Source of the DNA: Streptomyces sp. S.PB5
GTDB lineage: Bacteria; Actinomycetota; Actinomycetes; Streptomycetales; Streptomycetaceae
Assembly: GCF_030403745.1 (NCBI RefSeq)
Contig: NZ_JAQMWP010000007.1
Span: forward strand, 248,001-312,000
Length of the DNA: 64,000 nucleotides
Reading direction: 5' to 3'
Part shown: positions 8,523 to 16,860 of the stretch, piece after piece
How positions within the stretch are numbered: position 1 is the first letter of the stretch
Layout of the letters: each line of letters begins with the position of its first letter
The notes under the pieces: generated by a model
Seen by the model: the letters and a program-made list of their open reading frames with translations, nothing else
Told to the model about the DNA's origin: nothing
Database searches by the model: none
Program-made: the position numbers and the translations under genes

Positions 8523-9626
8523 CTATGAACGGCGCAGCACACCGTCGGAGACCGCCAGGGGCGCCGCGGTGAGTTCCGGCTGGCACAGGACGAGCGTCAG
8601 GTCGTCGGTGGGCGGCCGTCCGATGTGGGCGGTCAGCCGGGCATGCAGGGCGTCGACGGCCTGCTCGGGCAGCGGGTCGCGCAGGGTGGCGGCAGCCTCG
8701 TCGAGGAGGGGGAAGGGTGTGCCGTCGCGGTCGCGGGCCTCGGTGAGGCCGTCGGTGTAGAAGAGGACCCGGTCGCTGCCGTCCAACCGGTGCCGGTACT
8801 GCGACGGTTGAGGTCCGAGGCCCAGCGGGGGCGCCGACTCGCCGGGCTCCAGCAGGTCGAGGCGGGCCCCCACCCGCAGCGGTGCCGGGTGCCCGCAGTT
8901 GACGAGCCGGACCTCGCCGGGCGCAAACTCGGCCAGCACGGCGGTGACGAAGTCCTCGGGGCCGAACTCGGGCGCGAGCCGGGCGTCCAGATCCGTGGCC
9001 AGTGCGGGCAGATGCGGCGCGACGGGGGCGAGGTCACGGAAGGCGGCGAGCGTGGCCGCGGCGAGCCGCAGCGAGTCCAGGTCGTGGCCGCGGACATCGC
9101 CGACCAGGAGCCGCAGTCCGTACGGCGTCACGACCACGTCGTACACATCGCCGCTGAGGTGGGACTCCTGGGTCGCGGAATGGTAGCGAGTGCACACCTG
9201 CGTGCCGTCGAGGGTCGCGGAGACGGGGCGCAACAGGGCTTCCTGGGTGGCCCGGGTCACCTGCCGGGAGCGCTTCAGGGTCGTGCGCAGCAGAGTGTGC
9301 CGCCGGGCGGCCTGGACGGCGAGCACACAGCCCAGAAGCAGCCCTGACCCCCGTACGGCGAAGTCGGGCGCGAGGAGATTGCCCGTCGTCGCACCGAGGA
9401 GCAGGCCGAGCAGCAGAGCGACGCCGCAGACCACGGCGGTGGACCGGACGCCCAGGCGGGTGCCCGCCAGGACCGGGCCGATGAGCAGCAGCGCGACCAG
9501 CTGGCCGAGCATGTCGAAGAGCAGGTCCAGCGCCGTGATCAGCAGACACAGGCCCAGGGGAGGCAACGGGGACAGCAGCAGGCGGCGGGACGGCGGTCGG
9601 CGTCCCACGGTGCGGAGGGCGTTCAT
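8523..9626 (-). CDS. Membrane-anchored PP2C/SpoIIE-type serine/threonine phosphatase
   Basis: 367 residues. The first ~115 contain four or five hydrophobic segments (LLLSPLPPLGLCLLITALDLL onward), followed by a linker helix and a SpoIIE/RsbU catalytic domain. That domain shows LSGDVYDVVV, LLVGDVRGHD, FVTAVLAEF, NCGHPAPL, LFYTDGLTEA and PTDDLTLVL, which hold the metal-binding aspartates. Such phosphatases typically dephosphorylate STAS anti-anti-sigma proteins and so release alternative sigma factors. The ATG at 9626 has GGGGAG seven bases ahead. No STAS or RsbW partner is adjacent; the nearest candidates in the window are at 60.8-62.6 kb. Confidence 0.9.
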   Translation of the reverse strand: MNALRTVGRRPPSRRLLLSPLPPLGLCLLITALDLLFDMLGQLVALLLIGPVLAGTRLGVRSTAVVCGVALLLGLLLGATTGNLLAPDFAVRGSGLLLGCVLAVQAARRHTLLRTTLKRSRQVTRATQEALLRPVSATLDGTQVCTRYHSATQESHLSGDVYDVVVTPYGLRLLVGDVRGHDLDSLRLAAATLAAFRDLAPVAPHLPALATDLDARLAPEFGPEDFVTAVLAEFAPGEVRLVNCGHPAPLRVGARLDLLEPGESAPPLGLGPQPSQYRHRLDGSDRVLFYTDGLTEARDRDGTPFPLLDEAAATLRDPLPEQAVDALHARLTAHIGRPPTDDLTLVLCQPELTAAPLAVSDGVLRRS

Positions 9627-9860
9627 GTACGGCTCCCCATCAGGACCTCGGGCCACGGACGTCGCCACTATCTCGCCCTGGCCGGGCGCCTCATGCGAAG
9701 TGATCGCAACACGCGCCAAAGTGAGCAGGAACTTACGTTTCGGTCCTCACCGGCGCACGTCCGGGAAGCCGTCATCGAGAAGACCGGGCCTCACACGCGT
9801 ATCAGCGGGCACGGGGCCGCGCGCTCCGGGACCACGCCATCGATCCAAGGGACGGACCTC

Positions 9861-11300
9861 ATGAACGCAAGCGCAGCCATCGGCGTCACCGGACTGGGCG
9901 TGATGGGCCGCAACCTGGCGCGGAACCTCGCCCGCAACGGGGTCGCCGTCGCCGTGCACAACCGGTCCGCCCTGCGCACCCGCGCGCTCGTGGAGGAGTA
10001 CGGCCATGAGGGCACGTTCGTCGCGGCCGAGTCGCCCGAGGAGTTCGTGGCCGCGCTCGAACGCCCCCGCCGGCTGATCGTCATGGTCCAGGCGGGCGCG
10101 GCCACCGACGCGGTCGTCGAGGAGTTCGCCCCGCTCCTGGAACCCGGCGACATGATCGTCGACGGCGGCAACGCCCACTTCGCCGACACCCGCCGCCGCG
10201 AGGCCGGCCTGCGCGCCCGCGGCATCCACTTCGTCGGCACCGGCATCTCCGGCGGCGAGGAGGGCGCGCTGCACGGCCCGTCCATCATGGTGGGCGGCTC
10301 GGAGGAGTCGTACGCCGTGCTCGGCCCGCTGTTCGAGCGCATCAGCGCCAAGGTCGGCGGCGAGCCGTGCGCCGCCCACATCGGCACCGACGGCGCCGGG
10401 CACTTCGTGAAGATGGTGCACAACGGCATCGAGTACGCCGACATGCAGCTCATCGCGGAGGCGTACGACCTGCTGCGCCAGGTCGCCGGATACTCGCCCG
10501 CCGAGATCGCGGGTGTCTTCCGCCGCTGGAACGAGGGCCGGCTGGGCTCCTACCTGGTCGAGATCACCGCCGAGGTCCTCGCCCACACCGACCGGGCCAC
10601 CGGCGTGCCCTTCGTCGACATCGTTGCGGACGCCGCCGGGCAGAAGGGCACCGGCCGTTGGACCGTGCAGACCGCGCTGGACCTGGCCTCGCCCGTCACC
10701 GCCGTCGCCCAGGCCACCTTCGCCCGCGCCGCCTCCGGCCAGACGGAACTGCGCGCCGCCTACCGCGGCCTGCCCGGCGGCACCACACCCCCGCTCAGCC
10801 GCACCGAGGCCGAGCGGTTCACCTCACAGGTGGAACACGCGCTCTACGCCTCGAAGGTCGTCGCCTACGACCAGGGCTGGACGATGATCCAGGACGCGGC
10901 CGCCGAGTACGGCTGGAAGATCGACCTCGGCTCGGTCGCCCGGATCTGGCGCGGCGGGTGCATCATCCGCGCCGCCTTCCTCGACCGCATCCGCGCCGCG
11001 TACGCCACCGACCGGGAGCTGGTGAGCCTGCTCGGCGAGATGGAGTTCGCGATGGAGATCACGGACGCACAGGTGCCATGGCGGGAGACGGTCGCCTCGG
11101 CGGCCCGCCGCGGCATCCCGGTGCCCGCCATCTCCGCCGCCCTCGCCCACTACGACACCCTGCGCGCCGAACGCCTCCCCGCCGCGCTCCTGCAGGGCCA
11201 GCGCGACTACTTCGGCGCCCACACCTACCGGCGGACCGACCGGCCCGGCGCCTTCCACACCCACTGGGCGGCGCCCGGGCGGCCGGAGACATCGGAGTGA
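9861..11300 (+). CDS. gnd: 6-phosphogluconate dehydrogenase (decarboxylating)
   Basis: 479 residues, full length for the family. The NADP-binding motif GLGVMGRNLARNLA is at the N-terminus, the signature GTGISGGEEGALHGPSIM near residue 125, and the catalytic lysine in HFVKMVHNGIEY near residue 184. The C-terminal helical domain has QKGTGRWT and RIWRGGCIIRAAFL. It converts 6-phosphogluconate to ribulose 5-phosphate, CO2 and NADPH in the oxidative pentose phosphate pathway. It stands alone, divergent from the phosphatase, and ends at a strong terminator. AAGGGA precedes the ATG. Streptomyces can carry more than one gnd, so paralog status is open. Confidence 0.96.
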   Translation: MNASAAIGVTGLGVMGRNLARNLARNGVAVAVHNRSALRTRALVEEYGHEGTFVAAESPEEFVAALERPRRLIVMVQAGAATDAVVEEFAPLLEPGDMIVDGGNAHFADTRRREAGLRARGIHFVGTGISGGEEGALHGPSIMVGGSEESYAVLGPLFERISAKVGGEPCAAHIGTDGAGHFVKMVHNGIEYADMQLIAEAYDLLRQVAGYSPAEIAGVFRRWNEGRLGSYLVEITAEVLAHTDRATGVPFVDIVADAAGQKGTGRWTVQTALDLASPVTAVAQATFARAASGQTELRAAYRGLPGGTTPPLSRTEAERFTSQVEHALYASKVVAYDQGWTMIQDAAAEYGWKIDLGSVARIWRGGCIIRAAFLDRIRAAYATDRELVSLLGEMEFAMEITDAQVPWRETVASAARRGIPVPAISAALAHYDTLRAERLPAALLQGQRDYFGAHTYRRTDRPGAFHTHWAAPGRPETSE

Positions 11301-11317
11301 GGGCTCGGATTCGGTGA

Positions 11318-11357
11318 CCCGCGAGGGGCCCACACCTCGGGGTGGGCCCCTCGCGGG
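11318..11357 (+). terminator. Strong hairpin terminator after gnd
   Basis: A perfect 16 bp stem: CCCGCGAGGGGCCCAC at 11318-11333 pairs with GTGGGCCCCTCGCGGG at 11342-11357 around an 8-base loop. It begins 17 bp after the gnd stop codon and sits before the MarR promoter. Confidence 0.88.
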
Positions 11358-11371
11358 GGAGCCTTGCGCTG

Positions 11372-11402
11372 TTTGAAGCCTCAAACGACCGCTGGATAGC
11401 AT
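11372..11402 (+). promoter_or_regulatory. MarR promoter with overlapping palindrome
   Basis: TTTGAAGCCTCAAA (11372-11385; arms TTTGA/TCAAA) is a MarR-type inverted repeat. TTGAAG inside it can act as the -35, and TAGCAT at 11397-11402 is a TANNNT -10 box 18 bases downstream. The -10 ends six bases before ATG 11409, so transcription would begin at or next to the start codon. Overlap of palindrome and -35 suggests self-repression. This is inference from sequence only. Confidence 0.6.
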
Positions 11403-11408
11403 GTGATC

Positions 11409-11915
11409 ATGGAAACGACGCCGCGCTGGCTCAACGACGAGGAACAACGGGCCTGGCTCGCCTACATCGACTTCTCCACCCTGCTCGGCGACTATCTGAA
11501 CCGGCAGCTGCGGCGGGACGCCGGGATGACCCACGCCGACTACAGCCTCCTGGTGCACCTCTCCTCGGCGCCCGACCACGCCCTCGGCATGTCCGAGCTC
11601 GCCCAGCGCCTCAAGATCACCCGCAGCCGACTCACCCATGCCGTGAACCGGCTCCGGGAGGCGGGACTCGTCGACCGGCGCGAGGACCCCGCGGACGGGC
11701 GAGGTCAGCTCGCGGTGCTGACGGAGGAAGGGGTCGCGGTCCTCTCGGCGGCCGCGCCCGGACATGTGGCGGCGGTCCGGCGGGCCGTCTTCGACGCGCT
11801 CACGCCGGAGCAGGTGGGGCAGCTCGCGGAGATCGGGGAGGCGGTGAGCGACGCGCTGCACCGGGTGGAGGCGGAGGAGGCGGGTGCGGCGGTGCTGCCG
11901 TGGCGCCGCCGGTGA
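11409..11915 (+). CDS. MarR-family transcriptional regulator
   Basis: 168 residues with the winged-helix core of MarR proteins: MSELAQRLKITRSRLTHAV as the recognition region, then REAGLVDRREDPADGRGQL as the wing, with dimerisation helices at both ends. The ATG at 11409 has no Shine-Dalgarno but lies correctly for a leaderless transcript; an in-frame GTG at 11403 is the alternative. A palindrome in its own promoter suggests autoregulation. The molybdenum hydroxylase genes begin 100 bp downstream on the same strand and are the natural target, but no matching palindrome was found ahead of them. Confidence 0.93.
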   Translation: METTPRWLNDEEQRAWLAYIDFSTLLGDYLNRQLRRDAGMTHADYSLLVHLSSAPDHALGMSELAQRLKITRSRLTHAVNRLREAGLVDRREDPADGRGQLAVLTEEGVAVLSAAAPGHVAAVRRAVFDALTPEQVGQLAEIGEAVSDALHRVEAEEAGAAVLPWRRR

Positions 11916-12015
11916 GAGGCGGCGGCCCACGGAACGAACGCCGGGCGCACGCAACCCCACAGCGCCCACCGCACTCCTAACAGGCAGACACGGTCCGCCC
12001 ACAGAGGAGTGCGCG

Positions 12016-14112
12016 TTGGCAGAGCTGTCCCGTCGCAGATTCATGGTCTACACGCTGGCGGCCTCCACCCTCACCGTCGCCGCGCCCCTCGGCTGCGACT
12101 CCTCGACCGCCGAAGGGGCCACGGGTGAAGGCGCCGTGCGCAGGTCCTCCGACGCCGTCGTGACCGGCACCGACGAGGAGATGCTGGTCCTGGAGGTCAC
12201 ACGGGAGAACAAGGTCGTCGTACGGCTGCCCCGCGTCGAGGTCGGTCAAGGGGTCACCACCGCGGTCGCCATGATGATCGCCGAGGAACTCGACGCCCGT
12301 CTCGACGACGTCCGCATCCCCCTCGCGGACGCCCGCACCGAGGGCAACCAGTTCACCGGCGGCTCCAGCTCGGTCAGTTCGCTCTACGACCCGGCCCGCA
12401 ACCTGGCCGCCACGGCACGCGCCCGGCTGGTCACCGCGGCCGCCAACCGCTGGCGCCTGCCCGCGCGGGTCCTGCGCACCCGGGACACCATGGTCGTCGC
12501 ACCGGACGGACGCACGGCCACCTTCGGCTCGCTCACCGAGACCGCCGCGCACATCCGCCGGCCGCGCGTGTCCAGCAAGCCCAAACCGGCGTCCCGGCAC
12601 CGGCTGATAGGCAAGCCCACCACCCGGATCGACGCCCGCGACATCGTCACCGGACGGGCGCAGTACGCCGGTGACCTCAGCTCGGCCGGAGCGAAGCCGA
12701 CCGTGGTGGCGCGGCCGCCCACACTCGGCGGCAAGGTCGCCTCCCTCGACGACCGCGCGGCCCGCGCGCTGCCCGGAGTCCTCGAAGTGGTCGGGATTCC
12801 CGGGGGAGTCGCCGTGGTCGCCGAGTCCTTCCACCACGCCTTCGAAGCCAGGGACGCCCTGAAGATCACCTGGAGGCCGGGACCGCTCGCCGGGGTCTCC
12901 GACGCCGAGATCCGGTCCCGGCTGAAGACGGCCGTCCCGGCGCTGGAGGCTCCGCCGCGCGGCTCGACGCAGATCGAGGCCCGGTTCGAGTTCGCCTTCG
13001 TCAGCCATGCCCCGATGGAGGTGCTGACGGCCGTCGCGGACGTACAGGACCGCCGTGCCGAGATCTGGTTCTCCTCCCAGACGCCCATGGACGCCCGGGA
13101 GAGCATCGCCGCCGCGGTCGGGCTGCCGGGTTCCGCGGTCAAGGTCCATGTGGTGCGTGGCGGCGGCTCGTTCGGACGCCGCCTGAATCATGACGCGGCG
13201 GTCGAGGCGGCGATCGTCTCCAAGAAGGCGGGCCGCCCGGTGAAGTTGATGTGGAGCCGCGCCGACGACATCCGCCACGGTCGTATGCGACCGGCCTCCC
13301 ACCACCGCATACGGGCCAGCCACGCCCAGGGCAGGGTCGTGGCCTTCGCCCACGCGACGGCCTCGGTGAGCGAGTCGTACAGCGGGATCAGGACCGCGTC
13401 CTTCCGCGCGGCCTCGCCCCTGCCCAGCGACAGCGGCCTCTACAACTTCGGCCGCCTGTCCGGCGATTCGGGCTCCGTCGAACTGGCCATACCCCTCGGG
13501 GCGTGGCGGTCCGTGGACTCCGGGACCGTGCGGACCGCGGAGGAGATCGTCGTGGACGAGATCGCGCGGAGCCTCGGCCGGGACCCGGTCGCGTTCCGCC
13601 GTACGACACTCAGGAGCAAGCCCGTCAGAGCCGTACTGGACAAGGTCGCCGCCGCCGGGCACTGGGGCCGGGCCATGCCCGCCGGGCAGGGCCAAGGGGT
13701 GGCCGTGCACGAGGAGTACGGGTCGTGCGTGGCCTGTCTGGTGGAGATCGACGCCGCCGATCCGAAGCACCCGCGGGTGACGAAGGTGGTGATGGCGGCC
13801 GACGTCGGCACGGCCGTCAACCCGCGTGGCCTGGAGGCCCAGTTGATGGGCGCGGCGACCGACGGCATCTCGACGGTCCTGCAGGCCGGGCTGCACATCG
13901 ACAAGGGGGCCGTACGGGAAAGCAGTTACGCCGACTTCCGGTACGCCCGACAGCGCGACGCCCCGCTCCGGTTCGAGGCCCACATCCTGCCGACCGGAGG
14001 GGAACCCGGCGGCGCGGGCGAACTCGGTGTCCCGGCGGCGGCCGGTGCCGTGGCGAACGCCTACGCCCGCGCGACCGGAACCAGGCCCCGCCGCTTCCCG
14101 ATCGCTTTCTGA
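12016..14112 (+). CDS. iorB: Molybdopterin-binding large subunit of an isoquinoline 1-oxidoreductase-type hydroxylase
   Basis: About 698 residues. The N-terminus LSRRRFMVYTLAASTLTVAAP is a twin-arginine signal; a following LGCDSS resembles a lipobox. The body shows aldehyde oxidase/xanthine dehydrogenase Moco segments: FVSHAPMEVL, HVVRGGGSFGRRLNHD, and near the C-terminus PGGAGELGVPAAAGA with the catalytic glutamate. Enzymes of this type hydroxylate N-heteroaromatics or oxidise aldehydes using water, and pair with a [2Fe-2S] subunit without an FAD subunit. Start is TTG at 12016, seven bases after GAGGAG, which places the Tat motif correctly. The small subunit follows 64 bp later. The substrate is unknown. 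Confidence 0.88.
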   Translation: MAELSRRRFMVYTLAASTLTVAAPLGCDSSTAEGATGEGAVRRSSDAVVTGTDEEMLVLEVTRENKVVVRLPRVEVGQGVTTAVAMMIAEELDARLDDVRIPLADARTEGNQFTGGSSSVSSLYDPARNLAATARARLVTAAANRWRLPARVLRTRDTMVVAPDGRTATFGSLTETAAHIRRPRVSSKPKPASRHRLIGKPTTRIDARDIVTGRAQYAGDLSSAGAKPTVVARPPTLGGKVASLDDRAARALPGVLEVVGIPGGVAVVAESFHHAFEARDALKITWRPGPLAGVSDAEIRSRLKTAVPALEAPPRGSTQIEARFEFAFVSHAPMEVLTAVADVQDRRAEIWFSSQTPMDARESIAAAVGLPGSAVKVHVVRGGGSFGRRLNHDAAVEAAIVSKKAGRPVKLMWSRADDIRHGRMRPASHHRIRASHAQGRVVAFAHATASVSESYSGIRTASFRAASPLPSDSGLYNFGRLSGDSGSVELAIPLGAWRSVDSGTVRTAEEIVVDEIARSLGRDPVAFRRTTLRSKPVRAVLDKVAAAGHWGRAMPAGQGQGVAVHEEYGSCVACLVEIDAADPKHPRVTKVVMAADVGTAVNPRGLEAQLMGAATDGISTVLQAGLHIDKGAVRESSYADFRYARQRDAPLRFEAHILPTGGEPGGAGELGVPAAAGAVANAYARATGTRPRRFPIAF

Positions 14113-14176
14113 GATCCCCAAAATCCCTGGAACTCCTGGGCCCCCTCGAACCACTGAGACCTCCGAGAAGGTGCAG

Positions 14177-14641
14177 ATGCCGTCCTACTCCTTCGTCCTC
14201 AACGGCAAGCCCGTCACCGTCGAGGCCCCCGCCGACATGCCGCTGCTGTGGGTGCTGCGCGACCTGCTGCATGTCACCGGCCCCAAGTACGGCTGCGGCG
14301 TCGGTGTCTGCCGCGCCTGCACCAGCCACCTCGACGGCGACGAGATACAGCCCTGCGTGGTGCCCGTCGCGGACTGCGCCCGGCGGGAGGTCACCACCAT
14401 CGAGGGCCTCGCCGACGGCGACACCCTGCACCCTGTGCAACAGGCCTGGCTGGAGTGCGACGTAGCCCAGTGCGGCTTCTGCCAGCCGGGGCAGATCATG
14501 GCCGCGGCCGCGCTGCTGAAGAAGACGCGGCAGCCCACGGACGCCGACATCGACGCCATCGAGAACGTCTGCCGGTGCGGCACGTACCCCCGAATCCGCG
14601 AGGCGATCAAGAAGGCCGCGGACGCGCCCCGGGGTGCTTGA
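14177..14641 (+). CDS. iorA: [2Fe-2S] small subunit of the molybdenum hydroxylase
   Basis: 154 residues with both expected iron-sulfur centres. A plant-ferredoxin-type cluster lies in KYGCGVGVCRACTSHLDG with the fourth cysteine in VADC, and the four-helix second cluster in CGFCQPGQI and VCRCGTYPRI. Length and order match isoquinoline 1-oxidoreductase alpha and similar small subunits. It carries electrons from the molybdenum site of the preceding subunit to an unknown acceptor; no cytochrome or FAD subunit is encoded nearby. It has no signal peptide, so export would depend on folding with the Tat-exported large subunit. AGAAGG precedes the ATG at close spacing. Confidence 0.93.
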   Translation: MPSYSFVLNGKPVTVEAPADMPLLWVLRDLLHVTGPKYGCGVGVCRACTSHLDGDEIQPCVVPVADCARREVTTIEGLADGDTLHPVQQAWLECDVAQCGFCQPGQIMAAAALLKKTRQPTDADIDAIENVCRCGTYPRIREAIKKAADAPRGA

Positions 14642-14698
14642 CGCTCCGGTGCGACCCACTTAGCGTCACCTCGACACGTACGCGCGGGGAGGTCGACG

Positions 14699-16189
14699 AT
14701 GACGGACGCCAGGGACTCCCTCGACGACAGAGCCGGGCAGCTCCAGCTGGAGACGCACGGCCTCGATGTCATCGGCGACGCCGAACGCAAGGGCACGCCA
14801 CGCACCCTGTTCTGGCCGTGGTTCGGCGCCAACGTCTCCGTGCTGGGGCTGAGTTACGGCGCCTTCGTGCTCGGCTTCGGGATCTCCTTCTGGCAGGCGC
14901 TGGTCGCCGGTGTCGTCGGGATCGTGTTCTCCTTCCTGCTGTGCGGCTTCGTGTCCGTGGCCGGCAAGCGCGGCTCGGCGCCGACGATGGTTCTCAGCCG
15001 GGCCGCCTACGGCGTACGGGGCAACCGTCTCCCCTCGGTGATCTCCTGGGTGCTCACCGTCGGCTGGGAGACCGTGCTGTGCGCCCTCGCCACGATGGCC
15101 ACCGCGACCGTGTTCGACCGGCTCGGCTGGGGCGGCGGCACCGGGACGGAGGTCGTGGCCCTGATCGTGGTCGCCGGGCTCACCGTCGTCGGCGGAGTCA
15201 TGGGCTTCGACCTGATCATGCGGCTCCAGACGGTCATCACCGTGGTCACCGGCGTGCTCACCGTCGTCTACATCGCGCTCGTCGCCGACCACATCCACTG
15301 GAGCACCGTCAGCGACGTCCCGGCGGGCTCCGCACAGGAGTTCATCGGCGCGCTCGTCTTCATGATGACCGGCTTCGGCCTCGGCTGGGTCAACGCCGCC
15401 GCGGACTACTCCCGCTATCTGCCGCGCACCTCGTCGAGCCGGGGCGTGATCGGCTGGACCGCCTTCGGCGCCTCCCTCGCCCCGCTCTTCCTGCTGGTCT
15501 TCGGACTGCTGCTCGCGGGCTCCTCCGAGAGCCTCAACGAGGCGGTCGCGGCCGACCCCATCGGAGCACTCACCACGATTCTCCCCACCTGGTTCCTGGT
15601 CCCCTTCGCGGTCGTGGCGGTGCTGGGCCTGGTCGGGGGAGCGGTGCTCGACATCTACTCCTCCGGCCTGGCGCTGCTCTCGGCGGGTATCAGGATCCCG
15701 CGCTATCTGGCCGCCCTCGTCGACGGCGTCCTGATGATCGCGGGCGCCGTCTACATCGTCTTCTTCGCCGACGACTTCCTCGGCCAGTTCATGGGCTTCC
15801 TCACCACCCTCGGCGTCCCCATCGCCGCGTGGTGCGGCGTCATGCTCGCCGACCTCCTGCTGCGCCGCCGCGACTACGACGAGGGCGACCTCTACCGCCC
15901 GGCCGGCCGCTACGGCGACGTCCCCCTCACCCCGCTCCTCCTCACCCTCGCCGCCACCGCGCTCGGCTGGGGCCTGGTCACCAACTCGGCCGCGAGCTGG
16001 CTGGAGTGGCAGGGCTACCTCCTCGACCCCCTGGGCCTCGGCGGCAAGTCCGGCGCCTGGGCCTACGCCAACCTCGGCGTGCTCGCGGCGCTGGCACTCG
16101 GCTTCCTGGGCACGCTGCTCCTGCGCCGCGGCCGGGTCCGGGAACAGGAGTCGCAGGCCCCGAGCCCGACGGAGGTCCCCGCCGTATGA
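14699..16189 (+). CDS. NCS1-family permease (cytosine/purine/allantoin type)
   Basis: 496 residues with about twelve membrane helices. The N-terminal region TPRTLFWPWFGANVSVLGLSY and the following Gly-rich helix are typical of nucleobase:cation symporter-1 proteins, as is WVNAAADYSRYLPR in the middle. NCS1 transporters import cytosine, purines, allantoin, hydantoins, thiamine precursors or nicotinate-like compounds. GGGGAGG precedes the ATG. The stop overlaps the start of a cysteine hydrolase, and the molybdenum hydroxylase lies just upstream, so the natural substrate may be an N-heterocycle. The exact ligand cannot be read from sequence. Confidence 0.9.
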   Translation: MTDARDSLDDRAGQLQLETHGLDVIGDAERKGTPRTLFWPWFGANVSVLGLSYGAFVLGFGISFWQALVAGVVGIVFSFLLCGFVSVAGKRGSAPTMVLSRAAYGVRGNRLPSVISWVLTVGWETVLCALATMATATVFDRLGWGGGTGTEVVALIVVAGLTVVGGVMGFDLIMRLQTVITVVTGVLTVVYIALVADHIHWSTVSDVPAGSAQEFIGALVFMMTGFGLGWVNAAADYSRYLPRTSSSRGVIGWTAFGASLAPLFLLVFGLLLAGSSESLNEAVAADPIGALTTILPTWFLVPFAVVAVLGLVGGAVLDIYSSGLALLSAGIRIPRYLAALVDGVLMIAGAVYIVFFADDFLGQFMGFLTTLGVPIAAWCGVMLADLLLRRRDYDEGDLYRPAGRYGDVPLTPLLLTLAATALGWGLVTNSAASWLEWQGYLLDPLGLGGKSGAWAYANLGVLAALALGFLGTLLLRRGRVREQESQAPSPTEVPAV

Positions 16190-16734
16190 CGACCGGCCGT
16201 CTGACCGTCATCGACATGCAGCGCGTCTTCGCCGACCCGGACAGCCCCTGGGCCACACCCCGGTTCGCCGAGGCGGCGGCAGGCGTACGACGTCTGCTGC
16301 CGGCCTTCGACGACCGGGTCACCTTCACCCGCTTCCTGGCCCCCGCCGAACCCACCGGCGCCTGGACGGCGTACTACGCGCAGTGGCCCTTCGCCCTGCA
16401 GCCCCCGGACGCACCCCTGTGGCAGCTGGCGGACGACTTCGCCACCACGGCGCACCACGTCCTGGACGCCCCGACCTTCGGCAAGTGGACCCCCGAACTC
16501 GCCTCCCTGGCAGGCCCGGAGGGCCGCCTGGTCCTCGCCGGCGTCAGCACGGACTGCTGCGTCCTGTCCACGGCCCTCGCCGCAGCCGATGCCGGGGTCG
16601 AGGTGCTGGTCGTCGCCGACGCCTGCGCGGGCGCGGACGACGACTCCCACGCCAAGGCGCTGCACATCATGGACCTCTACCAGCCGCTGATCAGGGTCAC
16701 CACGGTCGCGGAGCTCCTCGACACGGTGAGGTGA
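16186..16734 (+). CDS. Isochorismatase-family cysteine hydrolase
   Basis: 182 residues with the catalytic set of this family: Asp in VIDMQRVF, Lys in FGKWTPEL, and Cys in GVSTDCCVLST. Members cleave amides or related bonds (nicotinamidase, ureidoacrylate hydrolase, N-carbamoylsarcosine amidase, maleamate amidase). The ATG overlaps the permease stop (ATGA), so translation is coupled and the permease substrate or its product is probably what is hydrolysed. The lysine segment differs from nicotinamidases, so I do not call it one. Confidence 0.88.
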   Translation: MTTGRLTVIDMQRVFADPDSPWATPRFAEAAAGVRRLLPAFDDRVTFTRFLAPAEPTGAWTAYYAQWPFALQPPDAPLWQLADDFATTAHHVLDAPTFGKWTPELASLAGPEGRLVLAGVSTDCCVLSTALAAADAGVEVLVVADACAGADDDSHAKALHIMDLYQPLIRVTTVAELLDTVR

Positions 16735-16860
16735 GACAGGGCCCCGAGTCTGAAGTAGTTGGCGCTATCCGGTGGGTACAGGGGCGGCGGTTGCCGTGTT
16801 CAATCACTCGTATCGCGACACGTGACACGTACGGACGTTCCCCACACGTCAGGAGGCACC

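Noticed and set aside
11977..14154. A 725-codon minus-strand open frame
   Set aside because: Antisense to the molybdenum hydroxylase large subunit, whose own frame has clear family motifs. The antisense product is Gly/Arg/Asp-rich without recognisable domains.
16791..16850. Promoter and CACGT-motif operator ahead of the flavin monooxygenase
   Set aside because: TTGCCG and TATCGC are only 14 bases apart and the CACGT motifs form no consistent palindrome; the signal was too weak to list as a site.
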